The translations under genes were made by a program, and so were the position numbers. This document shows positions 34,160 to 43,326 of a stretch of 64,000 nucleotides of DNA, in pieces. Location: contig CACZBS010000012.1 of assembly GCA_902779455.1 (NCBI GenBank), positions 1-64,000 of the forward strand. Direction: 5' to 3'. Within the stretch, counting starts at the first letter, position 1, and every line of letters begins with the position of its first letter. Below the pieces are notes generated by a model, which searched no databases, was not told where the DNA came from, and worked only from the letters and a program-made list of their open reading frames with translations. The stretch is from an uncultured Prevotellaceae bacterium (GTDB lineage Bacteria > Bacteroidota > Bacteroidia > Bacteroidales > Bacteroidaceae).

Positions 34160-36157
34160 ATGCGTATGAGACACCTTAACATTTGTCGCTTGATGGCATC
34201 CTCGCTGATGGTCATCGCCGGTAGTCATGTTAGCATCTGTGCTCAGGACGAACCAGATGTGAATGTCACCATTAAGTTGGATTACGACCAGACTCAGTTC
34301 ATGTATCCTTTTGAGGGGGTTAAGATTTGGAGTGAGTCGATGGTGCCGACTGCTCAGTTCTATATGGGGATGGATATCCAGACAAGTCTGCCGGCAGGCA
34401 AGTATGATATGATGTCATACTTTCAAACTTTTGAGGGACTCCCCTACATCGTTATCAAGGAACAAGTTGAAATCAAGAACGACACGACCATCGTGATGAG
34501 TCCCGACATGGCCGTTAACAAAGTGACGATAAATAATTATGGTCCGGACGGCGAACTGCTGAAACTCGACTTAGGTTATTTTGGCGAAACAGGATGGATA
34601 ACAACCGAAACTGGTAATATAGCAGAATCCTACGTTGAGACAATGCTGATCTTCAAAGCGCAGAAAATGTCGTTGATAACTTTTTCTTATCGTGTTGACG
34701 GTGCCAAAACGGAAGATGAACGGACAATGTCACAAACTGGTTTTTACATCAATGACGTGTCGGAAAGATTCCTGATAGCACAGACAAGAATAGCGCGAAA
34801 TGAAGATATTGACAAGTGGTATGTATCCTACTTCTCCACGGATAAGTTTAAAGATGTCGTTTTGTCCAACAATCCCGCGGACTATCAGGTGACCCACGAG
34901 ACGTGGACGTATTCTCCTGCCAGTTACTCTCAGCCGGGGTATGGCGCTGGCATATCATTAATAATGCTTTCTGACGGTATTAATATTCCTGGACCTTATC
35001 TGTTCTACCGACTTGAGAATGCAGAAAAACCAGCTGGGACACAGGATTTGACAATCTATTCAAGCGTGCCTTGTCAAGATAAGAATGACGACAAGCTGCA
35101 ATTGCTGACGGCAGCCATTTTCCATAATAATGAATTGACCATAGACAGTCCTTGGGGGCAGAAATCAATAGTTTATCCTGTCATAGGACAGCCTTTTTCT
35201 TTCATAAAAGGAGAGAAAATGTATAGGAATCTGGGCGAGTTGAACCAAGAGGGTCGACCCTTTAGCTACTATTTTCAAATAGTTCAGGATAATTATTTCG
35301 GAAAGAAACTGCAGAGGATAGAGATTCCATACAATCCATACTTCTCTTATGCTGAATCTGAGAAGTTGGGGCGTTCCGGCGAGAGTTGTCCGATAGTTCC
35401 TATGCCAGTAGCAAACGATGTAACCTATATAGGGCGATATGGGGAAACTGTCAAATATGACCTCGTGTATGTCGACAGTTTACTTTTGCAAGAAAACAAA
35501 GAGGTAGACGGCGTGCATGACATTACACTGGTGAATTCTGATGTCGAAGTAGATGGACTGTCAGGGAAGAATACTGCCACGATACATTATGACGACAAGG
35601 CCGACGACAAGACGCCTCCCACACTGACGATGCTCCAGTTCAGACGTTCTGACGGCTGCATCACCGACCGCTTTGAGACTGGTGCCGACGGCACGATGGA
35701 GTTCTCGGCGGCTGATTTTGAAAAGATTTATGTCCCTGAGGTGTTTGATTATATAGCAGATTCCAAACCTGCAGAGATTATGGTGGAATATGCTCCGTAC
35801 AACAAGGATGAGTGGACCCCGCTGCTAATAGAAGAATGTACAGGCGGGGAAGGCATCTTCGGCTGGGGCTATGTCTATCGTGCTTCACTGAAGGACGTGC
35901 AGGGCGAGGCCGAGAAGGGCTGGTTCGACGTGCGCTTCACGATGAACGACGAGGCAGGAAACACCCATGTGCAGACCGTCAGTCCGGCCTTCCGCATCGA
36001 CAATATGGCTGCTACGGGTGTCGAGTCTGTCTGTAGTGATGAAAAGAAAGAAGTCAAGCGCTATGGCATGGACGGCCGTGTTGTGGATGCTTTACAAAAA
36101 GGTATCAGCATCGTGGTCCTTCAGAACGGAGACGTCAGGAAAGTCGTGAACAAATAG
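34160..36157 (+). CDS. Secreted protein of unknown function with type IX-like C-terminus
   Basis: 665 residues. A signal peptide ends near SICAQDEP. The mature protein is beta-rich with many Tyr and Asp and no enzyme motif that I recognise. The last 35 residues (YGMDGRVVDALQKGISIVVLQNGDVRKVVNK) match the pattern of type IX-like C-terminal domains shared with other proteins here. A-T-rich composition matches the preceding regulator. The ATG at 34166 is an alternative start. It may be a target of the AraC-type protein next door. Confidence 0.72.
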   Translation: MRMRHLNICRLMASSLMVIAGSHVSICAQDEPDVNVTIKLDYDQTQFMYPFEGVKIWSESMVPTAQFYMGMDIQTSLPAGKYDMMSYFQTFEGLPYIVIKEQVEIKNDTTIVMSPDMAVNKVTINNYGPDGELLKLDLGYFGETGWITTETGNIAESYVETMLIFKAQKMSLITFSYRVDGAKTEDERTMSQTGFYINDVSERFLIAQTRIARNEDIDKWYVSYFSTDKFKDVVLSNNPADYQVTHETWTYSPASYSQPGYGAGISLIMLSDGINIPGPYLFYRLENAEKPAGTQDLTIYSSVPCQDKNDDKLQLLTAAIFHNNELTIDSPWGQKSIVYPVIGQPFSFIKGEKMYRNLGELNQEGRPFSYYFQIVQDNYFGKKLQRIEIPYNPYFSYAESEKLGRSGESCPIVPMPVANDVTYIGRYGETVKYDLVYVDSLLLQENKEVDGVHDITLVNSDVEVDGLSGKNTATIHYDDKADDKTPPTLTMLQFRRSDGCITDRFETGADGTMEFSAADFEKIYVPEVFDYIADSKPAEIMVEYAPYNKDEWTPLLIEECTGGEGIFGWGYVYRASLKDVQGEAEKGWFDVRFTMNDEAGNTHVQTVSPAFRIDNMAATGVESVCSDEKKEVKRYGMDGRVVDALQKGISIVVLQNGDVRKVVNK

Positions 36158-36219
36158 TGCTTAGGCCTTCCCCCTGAAAGGCTGTCATCTTGTTCATACT
36201 TGCTGACTACTCAAGTGGA

Positions 36220-36260
36220 AAGCAGCTCTTTTCCGACTGAAAAGGGCTGCTTCTGTTGCG
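36220..36260 (+). terminator. Hairpin after the secreted-protein gene
   Basis: A 14-base stem with one G-U pair (AAGCAGCTCTTTTC / GAAAAGGGCTGCTT, 36220-36233 and 36239-36252) is followed by a weak T-rich stretch. Likely a terminator. Confidence 0.5.
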
Positions 36261-36284
36261 TTTTGCTTGAAAGAGTCGTAAAAG

Positions 36285-36316
36285 TTTGGGAGTCTCAAAT
36301 AAATGTGCTACCTTTG
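36285..36316 (+). promoter_or_regulatory. Promoter of the GH43 gene
   Basis: TTTG (36285-36288), exactly 20 bp, TACCTTTG (36309-36316): a consensus Bacteroidetes promoter, 25 bases before the ATG. Confidence 0.85.
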
Positions 36317-36341
36317 TAGCCGTAACTAAACTATTACCCTA

Positions 36342-38396
36342 ATGAGAAAGACTTTTCTGCTATTATTGTCTTTAGTTGCTACGACGCTGACCCTCGGGGC
36401 CGCCGCTGCGCCCATGCATCAGTCTATTAAGCCGGGACAGCTGTGGCCCGACACCGACGGACGGCACATCAACGCCCACGGGGGCGGCGTGCTGCTGCAC
36501 GACGGCGTCTACTACTGGTTTGGCGAGCACAAGGCCGAGAATACCAGTGCCGCGCTGGTGGGCGTGACGTGCTATAGCTCGACCGACCTCATGAACTGGC
36601 AGAATCGCGGCGTGGCCCTCAGCGTGAGCCAAGAGAAGGGCAGCGACATCGAGAAGGGCTGCATCATGGAGCGGCCGAAGGTCATCTATAATGCTGCGAC
36701 GGGCAAGTTTGTCATGTGGTTCCATCTGGAGCTGCTCCATCGCGGCTACGAGGCTGCCCGCTTTGGCGTGGCCGTGAGCGACAGGCCTGAGGGGCCTTAC
36801 ACCTTCCTCTACAGCAGTCGTGCCAATGCCGGCCAGTGGCCGCAGGAGTTCACCGCGAAGGACGTCAGCCATGCGCGGCAGCTCAAGATGGCCGACTACG
36901 CGGAGTGGTGGACGCCGCAGTGGACAAAGGCCGTCGCCGAGGGTCTCTTCGTCCATCGCGACCTTGAGGGCGGACAGATGTCGCGCGACATGACCCTCTT
37001 TGTCGACGACGACGGGAAGGCCTATCATATCTTCGCATCCGAGGAAAACCTGACCCTGCACATCGCCGAGCTGACGCCCGACTACCTGCACCATACGGGC
37101 CGCTACACCCGCGTGGCACCAGCAGGCCACAACGAGGCACCCACCATCTTCCGCCACGACGGCACCTACTGGATGATCACGTCGGGCTGCACAGGCTGGG
37201 CGCCCAACGAGGCCCGCATGTTCTCCGCACCCTCCGTCTGGGGACCGTGGACGCAGCATCCCAACCCCTGCGTCGGTCCCGATGCCCATATCACGTTCGG
37301 CGGTCAGGGCACCTTCGTGCTCCGTCAGCCCGACGGACAGCTCATCTTCATGGCCGACATCTGGCGGCCGAAGCATCCCATCGACGCCCGCTACGTCTGG
37401 CTGCCCATCACCTTTGCCGACGGCCGGCCTGTCGTCCGTTGGGCCGACGAGTGGCGGCCGCAGTCGTCGCGCGGGCCTCAGGTGAGGCATAACGTCCCCC
37501 TTGACTCCATCCGGATGAGCGACCCCGCCATCCTGGCCGACCAGAAGACCGGCATGTACTACATGACAGGCACGGGCGGCATGATGTGGCGCAGTGCTGA
37601 CCTGAAGCTGTGGGAAGGCCCCTTCCGCGTGACGGAGTTCGACCGCGAGTCGTGGATGGGTCCCCGGCCGATGATCTGGGCGGCCGAGCTGCATCAGACG
37701 GGCGACGGCTACTATTACTACTTTGCCACGTTCACCAACCGCGACGTCAAGATCGACACCGTCAGGGGCAATGTCATCGAGCGCCGTGCCTGTCAGGTGC
37801 TGCGTGCCGAACAGCCCATGGGACCCTACCGGGCTTTTGGCGATGCCACCTACCTGCCCGCCGACCGCCCCACGCTCGACGGCACCCTATGGCGCGACGC
37901 TGACGGGCGGCCCTATATGGTCTACTGCGGCGAATGGCTGCAGAACTGGAACGGGACGATAGAGAAGATTCAGCTGAAGCCCGACCTCAGCGGGACGGTC
38001 GGCGAGCCCACCGTGCTCTTCCGCGCCAGCGACTCGCCCTGGAGCCGCGAGCGCAGCGACGACGGGCAGGTGACGTGGAACAAGGTGACCGACGGCCCCT
38101 GGCTGTTCCGCACGGCTACGGGCCGGCTCGGCATGCTCTGGACGTCGTGGGTCTACGATGTCTATACGCAGGGCGTGGCTTACTCTGAGAGCGGCACCCT
38201 CGACGGTCCCTGGATTCAGGAGCCCGAGCCCATCACGCCGCCCAACTATGGCCACTCCATGCTCTTCCGCCGCTTCGACGGCCAATGGATGATGTCGGTC
38301 CACAGCCACACCACCGACGCCAAGGGCCGCTACGTGCGCGTGCCCCACTTCTTCGAGGTCGACCTCTCTGGCGACCGCCTCGTTGTCAGGCAATAG
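36342..38396 (+). CDS. Two-domain GH43-type glycoside hydrolase
   Basis: 684 residues, exported (signal ending near GAAAAPM). Two five-bladed propeller modules follow: about 30-350 (HINAHGGGVLLHDGVYYWFGEHK, then MERPKVIYNAATGKFVMWFH and NEAPTIFRHDGTYWMITSG, the acid triad regions of the exo-beta-1,3-galactanase-like GH43 branch) and about 385-684 (MSDPAILADQKTGMYYMTGTGG). It probably removes galactose, arabinose or xylose from plant polysaccharide side chains. It has its own strong promoter and a clear terminator, so it is monocistronic. Confidence 0.85.
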   Translation: MRKTFLLLLSLVATTLTLGAAAAPMHQSIKPGQLWPDTDGRHINAHGGGVLLHDGVYYWFGEHKAENTSAALVGVTCYSSTDLMNWQNRGVALSVSQEKGSDIEKGCIMERPKVIYNAATGKFVMWFHLELLHRGYEAARFGVAVSDRPEGPYTFLYSSRANAGQWPQEFTAKDVSHARQLKMADYAEWWTPQWTKAVAEGLFVHRDLEGGQMSRDMTLFVDDDGKAYHIFASEENLTLHIAELTPDYLHHTGRYTRVAPAGHNEAPTIFRHDGTYWMITSGCTGWAPNEARMFSAPSVWGPWTQHPNPCVGPDAHITFGGQGTFVLRQPDGQLIFMADIWRPKHPIDARYVWLPITFADGRPVVRWADEWRPQSSRGPQVRHNVPLDSIRMSDPAILADQKTGMYYMTGTGGMMWRSADLKLWEGPFRVTEFDRESWMGPRPMIWAAELHQTGDGYYYYFATFTNRDVKIDTVRGNVIERRACQVLRAEQPMGPYRAFGDATYLPADRPTLDGTLWRDADGRPYMVYCGEWLQNWNGTIEKIQLKPDLSGTVGEPTVLFRASDSPWSRERSDDGQVTWNKVTDGPWLFRTATGRLGMLWTSWVYDVYTQGVAYSESGTLDGPWIQEPEPITPPNYGHSMLFRRFDGQWMMSVHSHTTDAKGRYVRVPHFFEVDLSGDRLVVRQ

Positions 38397-38408
38397 TCGG
38401 CGAGCGCT

Positions 38409-38592
38409 AATGTGGTGATAAGTTCCCGAGATTTCAACGCCCCCTGCCCCCTCTAATCTTAGAGGGGGAGTCAGATGGCGTGCATGCCACCCGCATCTGC
38501 TGGTGTCACTGCGCTCATCTACTCCTGCGGTGGTATCCAACTTCCCCTCTAAGATTAGAGGGGGCAGGGGGGCGTTGAAATCTCGGGCATTT
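38409..38592. repeat. Long palindromic element with conserved core, family C, copy 1
   Basis: Arms 38425-38470 and 38541-38587 pair almost perfectly (CCCGAGATTTCAACGCCCCC with its complement) and contain the self-complementary CCCCCTCTAATCTTAGAGGG. The 70-base core (38471-38540) is about 85-90% identical, in reverse orientation, to that of the second copy at 61164-61368. The outer AATGTGGTGATAAGTTCC is also shared. It fills most of the 420-base space after the GH43 gene. Confidence 0.85.
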
Positions 38593-38608
38593 AATTGACT
38601 AAAAAACA

Positions 38609-38648
38609 CACGCCGTGGATCGGAATCAATCCATGGCGTGATTTTTTT
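38609..38648 (+). terminator. Strong terminator after the GH43 gene
   Basis: The 12-base stem CACGCCGTGGAT/ATCCATGGCGTG with one G-T pair is followed by ATTTTTTT. It lies beyond the family C element. Confidence 0.8.
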
Positions 38649-38701
38649 GGGGGACTTTCCCAATCTATTTCAGACAGCCCGAAGAGTTAAAACCAAGACG
38701 C

Positions 38702-38771
38702 GGTTTATTATTTTCAAGGCTTGAAAATATATTTCCATGCCTTGGTTTATTATTTTCAAGGCTTGAAAATA
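38702..38771. repeat. Direct repeat with internal palindrome
   Basis: GGTTTATTATTTTCAAGGCT and the eight bases that follow occur twice (38702-38729 and 38744-38771). Each copy contains TTTTCAAGGCTTGAAAA, a hairpin. It lies just past the 3' end of the esterase gene. Confidence 0.75.
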
Positions 38772-38816
38772 GTTTTGCCGGGCGCTTTTTCCGTTTTTAT
38801 AAGGTCTGTTTATCCG

Positions 38817-39989
38817 TTATTCGCGGAACAACCGCTGGGCGAACATGGTGAGATAGATGCGCCAGTTGCGCCAGATGTGGCCGCCGTCGTTCTCGTAGTA
38901 TTCGTAAGGGTAGGCGTGGGCGTCGAGGTAGGTGCGCAGGTCGTTGTTCATCTGCCAGAGGAAGTCGTCCTTGCCGATGGCAATCCAGTAGAGGCGGGGC
39001 TTCGAGGCGAAGAGGCGCTCCATCTGGCGGTTGAACGACTCCATGTCCTTCGGCATGCGGGCGGCCGCCGACTGCAGACCGTAGTAGTCGAACGTCTCGG
39101 GATAGAGACGCGAGATGCCAAACGTGTGGCCGCCGCCCATGGAGAGCCCCGTCACGGCGCGTGCCGAACGCTTGCGGATGGTCTTGTAGTGGCTGTCGAC
39201 GTAGTCGACGATGTCCATGAAGCTCTCCTCCATCGAGGCCTTGGCGCCGCGGTCGCGGAAGGCGTTGCCGTCGGGCGTGTACATGCCCTCGTGCCACCAG
39301 CCGGGGGCGGCGTTGCACGTCGGGTTGCCGTTGGGCATGACCACGATCATCGGCACGGCGCGTCCTTCGGCTATCAGGTTGTCCATGATTTGCGACGTCC
39401 GGCCCAGGTCGCCCCAGGCTGTCTCGTCGCCGCCGTGGCCGTGGAGCAGATACATCACGGGGAAACGCTTCTTGCCGTCGTAAGCCGCCGGCAGATAGAC
39501 GGTCATGCGGCGCTGCTGACCGAGCGTCGGACTGTCGTACCAGACGCGTGAGAGCGTGCCGTGTGGCACGTCGTTCACCTGATAGAGATGGCCCTTGTCG
39601 TCGGCCGATCGGCTGACGATGAAGATGTTGCTCAGGGTCGAGATGTCGCGGTTGACGTAGCTGTTAGCCGGGTCGATGAAGCGCTGGCCGTCGACGTTCA
39701 TGCTGTAAGAATAGAGCTCGGGTGCCAGCACGGCGGTCGTCGCCGTCCAGACGCCGTTCTCCTGTCGGGTCATGGGCAGCGTCTCCTGTTTGATTTCCGC
39801 GAAGTCGCCCGTCACGCTCACTTGCTTGGCGTCGGGGGCATAGAGGTTGAATGTCACGGTGCCGTCCTGATTGACGACGGGTGACGTGACACGGGGGCGC
39901 ATGCCCAGCGCCTGCTGGCCATAGCTGGCAGCTGCGAACATCAGGCAGCATAGCAGCGCCAATGTCGAAGAGTAACGATAGTTTTCCAT
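38817..39989 (-). CDS. Carbohydrate esterase family 1-type enzyme with N-terminal E-set domain
   Basis: 390 residues, exported. An E-set/CBM48-like domain (about 28-115; FNLYAPDAKQVSVTGDF) precedes an alpha/beta-hydrolase of the esterase D/feruloyl-esterase type. The nucleophile lies in TGLSMGGGHTF near 280-290, the catalytic His in DGGHIWRNW near the C-terminus, and the oxyanion region in VMYLLHGHGGDETAW. It probably removes feruloyl or acetyl esters from plant cell-wall polymers, complementing GH43 in the same block. No consensus promoter was found upstream. Confidence 0.88.
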   Translation of the reverse strand: MENYRYSSTLALLCCLMFAAASYGQQALGMRPRVTSPVVNQDGTVTFNLYAPDAKQVSVTGDFAEIKQETLPMTRQENGVWTATTAVLAPELYSYSMNVDGQRFIDPANSYVNRDISTLSNIFIVSRSADDKGHLYQVNDVPHGTLSRVWYDSPTLGQQRRMTVYLPAAYDGKKRFPVMYLLHGHGGDETAWGDLGRTSQIMDNLIAEGRAVPMIVVMPNGNPTCNAAPGWWHEGMYTPDGNAFRDRGAKASMEESFMDIVDYVDSHYKTIRKRSARAVTGLSMGGGHTFGISRLYPETFDYYGLQSAAARMPKDMESFNRQMERLFASKPRLYWIAIGKDDFLWQMNNDLRTYLDAHAYPYEYYENDGGHIWRNWRIYLTMFAQRLFRE

Positions 39990-40029
39990 AATTTATAAGT
40001 AACTTTTTTATATCAAATACTTTTTTTTC

Positions 40030-40121
40030 TAACCACGAATTTCACGAATTTCACGAATTTTACAAATTTCACGAATATCAATGCGCAGCAATTCGTTTAA
40101 TTCGTTTAATTCGTTGTTTAT
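40030..40121. repeat. CACGAATT repeat, family A, copy 3
   Basis: TAACCACGAATTTCACGAAT and further units (40030-40077) face AATTCGTTTAATTCGTTTAA and TTCGTTGTTTA (40090-40121). It lies between the TonB receptor's stop and the esterase's start. Confidence 0.75.
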
Positions 40122-40150
40122 ATTTCATCCCGATAATTTTGGTCGTAGAA

Positions 40151-43063
40151 TCACCAGCGGCGGCGGTCACGGTTGCCCCACTTGTGGTCGTAGCGGCCCT
40201 CGGTGTCCACCTTGCCGCCGAACATGTTCAGGCGGTAGCGCACGTGGAGCATGGCGTAGCTGTTGATGCTGTTGTAGCGGGTGTCGCTGCGGCCCGTGGC
40301 GCCCACCCAGCGCTCGTAGTTGCTCTGCTGGCCCAGCAGGTCGTAGAAGTTGAGGGCGACGACGAGCGTCTTCGACTTGAGGAACGTCTTCGAAATCTGT
40401 CCGTTCCAGATCAGCTCGTTGGTGTTCGACGACGGGTCGTTGAATCCGCGGCGGCTGTGCTCGTGGAGGTTGGTCGAGATCTCCAGCCCGATGGGCAGCC
40501 GCAGCATCACCTGTCCGCCGTAGCTGAAGCGCCACGTGTCGAGGTTGGCCGTGGGCTGCAGCTCGTTGCGCGAGTGCTGGTAGTTGACGTTGCCGTCGAT
40601 GGTCACCTCCATCCAGTCGTTGCGATAGCTGAGGTTGAGGCGCTCGTTGAGGTTCGTCGTCCGCGTGTGGTTCTTCTCGGCGTCGGCCTGCCGCTGCGCC
40701 ACGTAGCTGACGTAGTTGTTATAACGCACGCGGGTGTCGGTGCCGATGTTCCAGTGGGCGGCCGAGTCGAGCGCCGTTGTGAAGTTGAATCCTCCGTCAG
40801 CGTCCCAGTTGCCGTTGATGTTCTCCGGGCGCGAGGTGCTGCCGCCCGTCGCGGCGTCGTAGCGCACGAGGTTCGAGATCGAGTTGCGCGTGTGGCGGTA
40901 GTTGCCGTAGACGACGATGGATCGCTTATGGCGCACGATGTAGTTGTTGTAGTAGACGTTGAGCGAGTTGGTGAACTGCGGCTTCAGGCCCGGGTTGCCC
41001 TCGGTGATGTAGAGCGGGTTGGAGTCGTCGCGGATGTCGAGCATCTGCGTGATGTCGGGCTGGCGGGTGTCGCCGCGATAGTGGAGCCAGATGTTCTGCT
41101 GGTCGCTGAACTTATAGTGGAAGTCGATGGTCGGGGTGATGTTGACCACGTTGCGGATGGTGTCGACGTAGCGTCCCCGATAGTCCTGGATGAAGTTGGA
41201 GTGCTGGGGCTGTACGAGCAGTCCGACGTTGTAGTCATACTCCTGCTGCCAGTGGCGCAGCGTGAGGCGCATGTTGTGCGTGTAGTTCCTGTATTCCGAG
41301 AAGCGGCTGAGCTGTCGGTCGAGGAAGGAATCTAATTGAGAATTGAGAGTTGAGAATTGAGAATTTTCGCCGATCCAGGGGTCCCACTGACGATATTCCG
41401 GGCTGATGTCGGCAAAGGGGTTCAGCGGCAGCCGGCTGAAGTCGTACGTCTGGCGGTCGCTCTTGTTCTGGCTGTAGCGCAGCTCGTAGTTGGCCTGCAG
41501 GTGGGCGCCCTTCCATAGCGGTTCGCTGTAGGTGGCGCTGAGGACGTAGCCCTTGTTGTCCGACGGCGTCGTGCTGTATCGGGCGGTGAAGTAGGTGGAG
41601 TCCTGCCCGGCCTGGTTCTGAATGCGATAGAGGTGGACCTCGTTGTTCGATGCGTTGCGGGAGTCATTGTCGCCCATGTTGCCCTCCACGCGCAGGGTGA
41701 TGTTGCGGCCGCGCGGATTGAGGCGGCGGTAGAGCTGCATCATGGCCCAGGCGCTCTTGTTCTCGCCGTAGCTGAGGCTGGCGCTGCGGTTGTGGTTGAC
41801 GATGTAAGGATCGAGGACCGACGACTGGGAATTGATCATGCTCAGCGGGTCGTCGGCATAGAGGTAGGGGTCGTCGCTGAAGGTGGCACTGGTGCCTGTC
41901 GACGTGCCGTCGTTGCTGCCCAGGCTGCCGTTGGCGCGCACCAGCAGGTTGGTCAGCGTGTCGGGCCGCCACTCCACGCGCATCTCGCCGTTCCAGTTGT
42001 TTCGGCGCGAGAGCTGCTTCGACGTGTTGTTGGCGAACGTGCGGTAGTCCTGGCTGTAGAAGTTCTCGCTGGAGCCCGAGTTCTCGTTGTCGCCGTCGCG
42101 GTGGTTCCATCTGATGGAGGCGTCGGCCTTCAGCCGCTTGCCGTCGTCGTAGTTGAGGTTGGTGCCCACCGTCTTGTTGGCGTTCAGTCCCCGGCGGTTC
42201 CACCAGCCCGCGTTCTCTTCCTTGTTGTTCAGGTTGCCCATCAGGACCAGCCGCGTCTTGTCCGTAAACGAGCTGACCATGCCGCGCGAGGCATAGCGGT
42301 GGTGGGTGCCGCCGGCCAGGTCCATGTTGGTCATGTATCCGCGGTTCATGCCCCGCTTGATGGTGAAGTCGAGCACGGTCTCCTTGTTGCCGTCCTCGAT
42401 GCCGGTGATGCGGGCCTGGTCGCTCTGCTTGTCGTAGAACTTCACGTTCTGGATGATGCTCACGGGCAGATTCTTCAGCGCCGTCTCCACGTCGCCCAGC
42501 ATGAACTCCTTGCCGTCGAGCATGATCTTCTTCACCTGCTTGCCGTTGATGGTGATGTTGCCGTCGTCGTCGACCTCGGCGCCGGGCATGCGCTTGATGA
42601 GCTCCTCGACGGGCGACCCCTCGGGCGTGCGGTAGGCCTCGGGGTTATAGACGAGCGTGTCCTTGCGCACCACCACCTGGGCGGCGCGACCCGTCACGAC
42701 GGCCTCCTTCAGCATGACCGTCTCCGGCGCCATGCGCAGGTCGCCCAGCTCCTGGTTCTCGCCGCGCCGCAGCGCCACCTCGCGCTCCATCGTCTGATAA
42801 CCGAGCGACGAGATTCGCAGCCGGTAGATGCCGTTCGAGGGCGCCTCGAGCGAGAAGTTGCCGCGCTCGTTGCTGATCGTTCCGCCGACGAACGAGCTGT
42901 CCTTGGCCCAGAAGAGCTGCACGGTGGCCTGCGCCATCGGCTCCTTCGAGTCGCGGTCGGTCAGGTGTCCGCTGATGGTCAGCGTCTGTCGTGTCTGTGC
43001 TTCGCTGCTTGTGATGGCTATCCCGAAAAGAAGAACAATGAGTGCAATGATTTTGTGTGGCAT
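40151..43063 (-). CDS. TonB-dependent outer-membrane receptor (OMP_b-brl_3 type)
   Basis: 970 residues. A signal peptide is followed by a carboxypeptidase-regulatory-like domain (about 32-110), a plug-like domain (ELIKRMPGAEVDDDGNITIN; IMLDGKEFMLGD) and a large beta barrel. It lacks the SusC signature and no susD is adjacent, so it belongs to the other large Bacteroidetes receptor group whose substrates are mostly unknown (peptides, metals or small ligands). The ATG at 43061-43063 is chosen because it starts the signal peptide. A family E repeat is embedded in frame near residues 565-580. Confidence 0.9.
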   Translation of the reverse strand: MPHKIIALIVLLFGIAITSSEAQTRQTLTISGHLTDRDSKEPMAQATVQLFWAKDSSFVGGTISNERGNFSLEAPSNGIYRLRISSLGYQTMEREVALRRGENQELGDLRMAPETVMLKEAVVTGRAAQVVVRKDTLVYNPEAYRTPEGSPVEELIKRMPGAEVDDDGNITINGKQVKKIMLDGKEFMLGDVETALKNLPVSIIQNVKFYDKQSDQARITGIEDGNKETVLDFTIKRGMNRGYMTNMDLAGGTHHRYASRGMVSSFTDKTRLVLMGNLNNKEENAGWWNRRGLNANKTVGTNLNYDDGKRLKADASIRWNHRDGDNENSGSSENFYSQDYRTFANNTSKQLSRRNNWNGEMRVEWRPDTLTNLLVRANGSLGSNDGTSTGTSATFSDDPYLYADDPLSMINSQSSVLDPYIVNHNRSASLSYGENKSAWAMMQLYRRLNPRGRNITLRVEGNMGDNDSRNASNNEVHLYRIQNQAGQDSTYFTARYSTTPSDNKGYVLSATYSEPLWKGAHLQANYELRYSQNKSDRQTYDFSRLPLNPFADISPEYRQWDPWIGENSQFSTLNSQLDSFLDRQLSRFSEYRNYTHNMRLTLRHWQQEYDYNVGLLVQPQHSNFIQDYRGRYVDTIRNVVNITPTIDFHYKFSDQQNIWLHYRGDTRQPDITQMLDIRDDSNPLYITEGNPGLKPQFTNSLNVYYNNYIVRHKRSIVVYGNYRHTRNSISNLVRYDAATGGSTSRPENINGNWDADGGFNFTTALDSAAHWNIGTDTRVRYNNYVSYVAQRQADAEKNHTRTTNLNERLNLSYRNDWMEVTIDGNVNYQHSRNELQPTANLDTWRFSYGGQVMLRLPIGLEISTNLHEHSRRGFNDPSSNTNELIWNGQISKTFLKSKTLVVALNFYDLLGQQSNYERWVGATGRSDTRYNSINSYAMLHVRYRLNMFGGKVDTEGRYDHKWGNRDRRRW
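41334..41367. repeat. Family E repeat embedded in the TonB receptor gene
   Basis: AATTGAGAATTGAGAGTTGA and the following GAATTGAGAATTTT are in frame and encode a NSQFSTLNSQL insertion in what is probably a surface loop. Confidence 0.8.
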
Positions 43064-43089
43064 GATTGATAACTGTGTCAAACTGTTTG

Positions 43090-43097
43090 CAAAATTA
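43090..43097 (-). promoter_or_regulatory. Promoter -7 element of the TonB receptor gene
   Basis: TAATTTTG on the minus strand, followed by GCAAAC, 27 bases upstream of the start. No clear TTTG element 20 bases further up. Confidence 0.55.
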
Positions 43098-43196
43098 CTA
43101 ATAAATAATGAGACATCTTCATGATTTGCATTTTTTTGTGATATTATAGCAGAATGATGACAATTTGTAGTCTGTTTAACGTTTTTTATATTCGAT

Positions 43197-43230
43197 TTTG
43201 TCGATGAATAGGTTTTATTTCCTATTTTTG
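43197..43230 (+). promoter_or_regulatory. Promoter of the Omp28-like gene
   Basis: TTTG (43197-43200), 22 bp, TATTTTTG (43223-43230), giving a leader of about 90 bases. Confidence 0.65.
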
Positions 43231-43326
43231 CAGCACCAACAGAAGCAGACAGAACAGTGAAGACCCCTTTTGCTGCCCACTCCTGATCTAAAGAACGAAA
43301 AACGTTTCACATTAAATATTAAGTTT

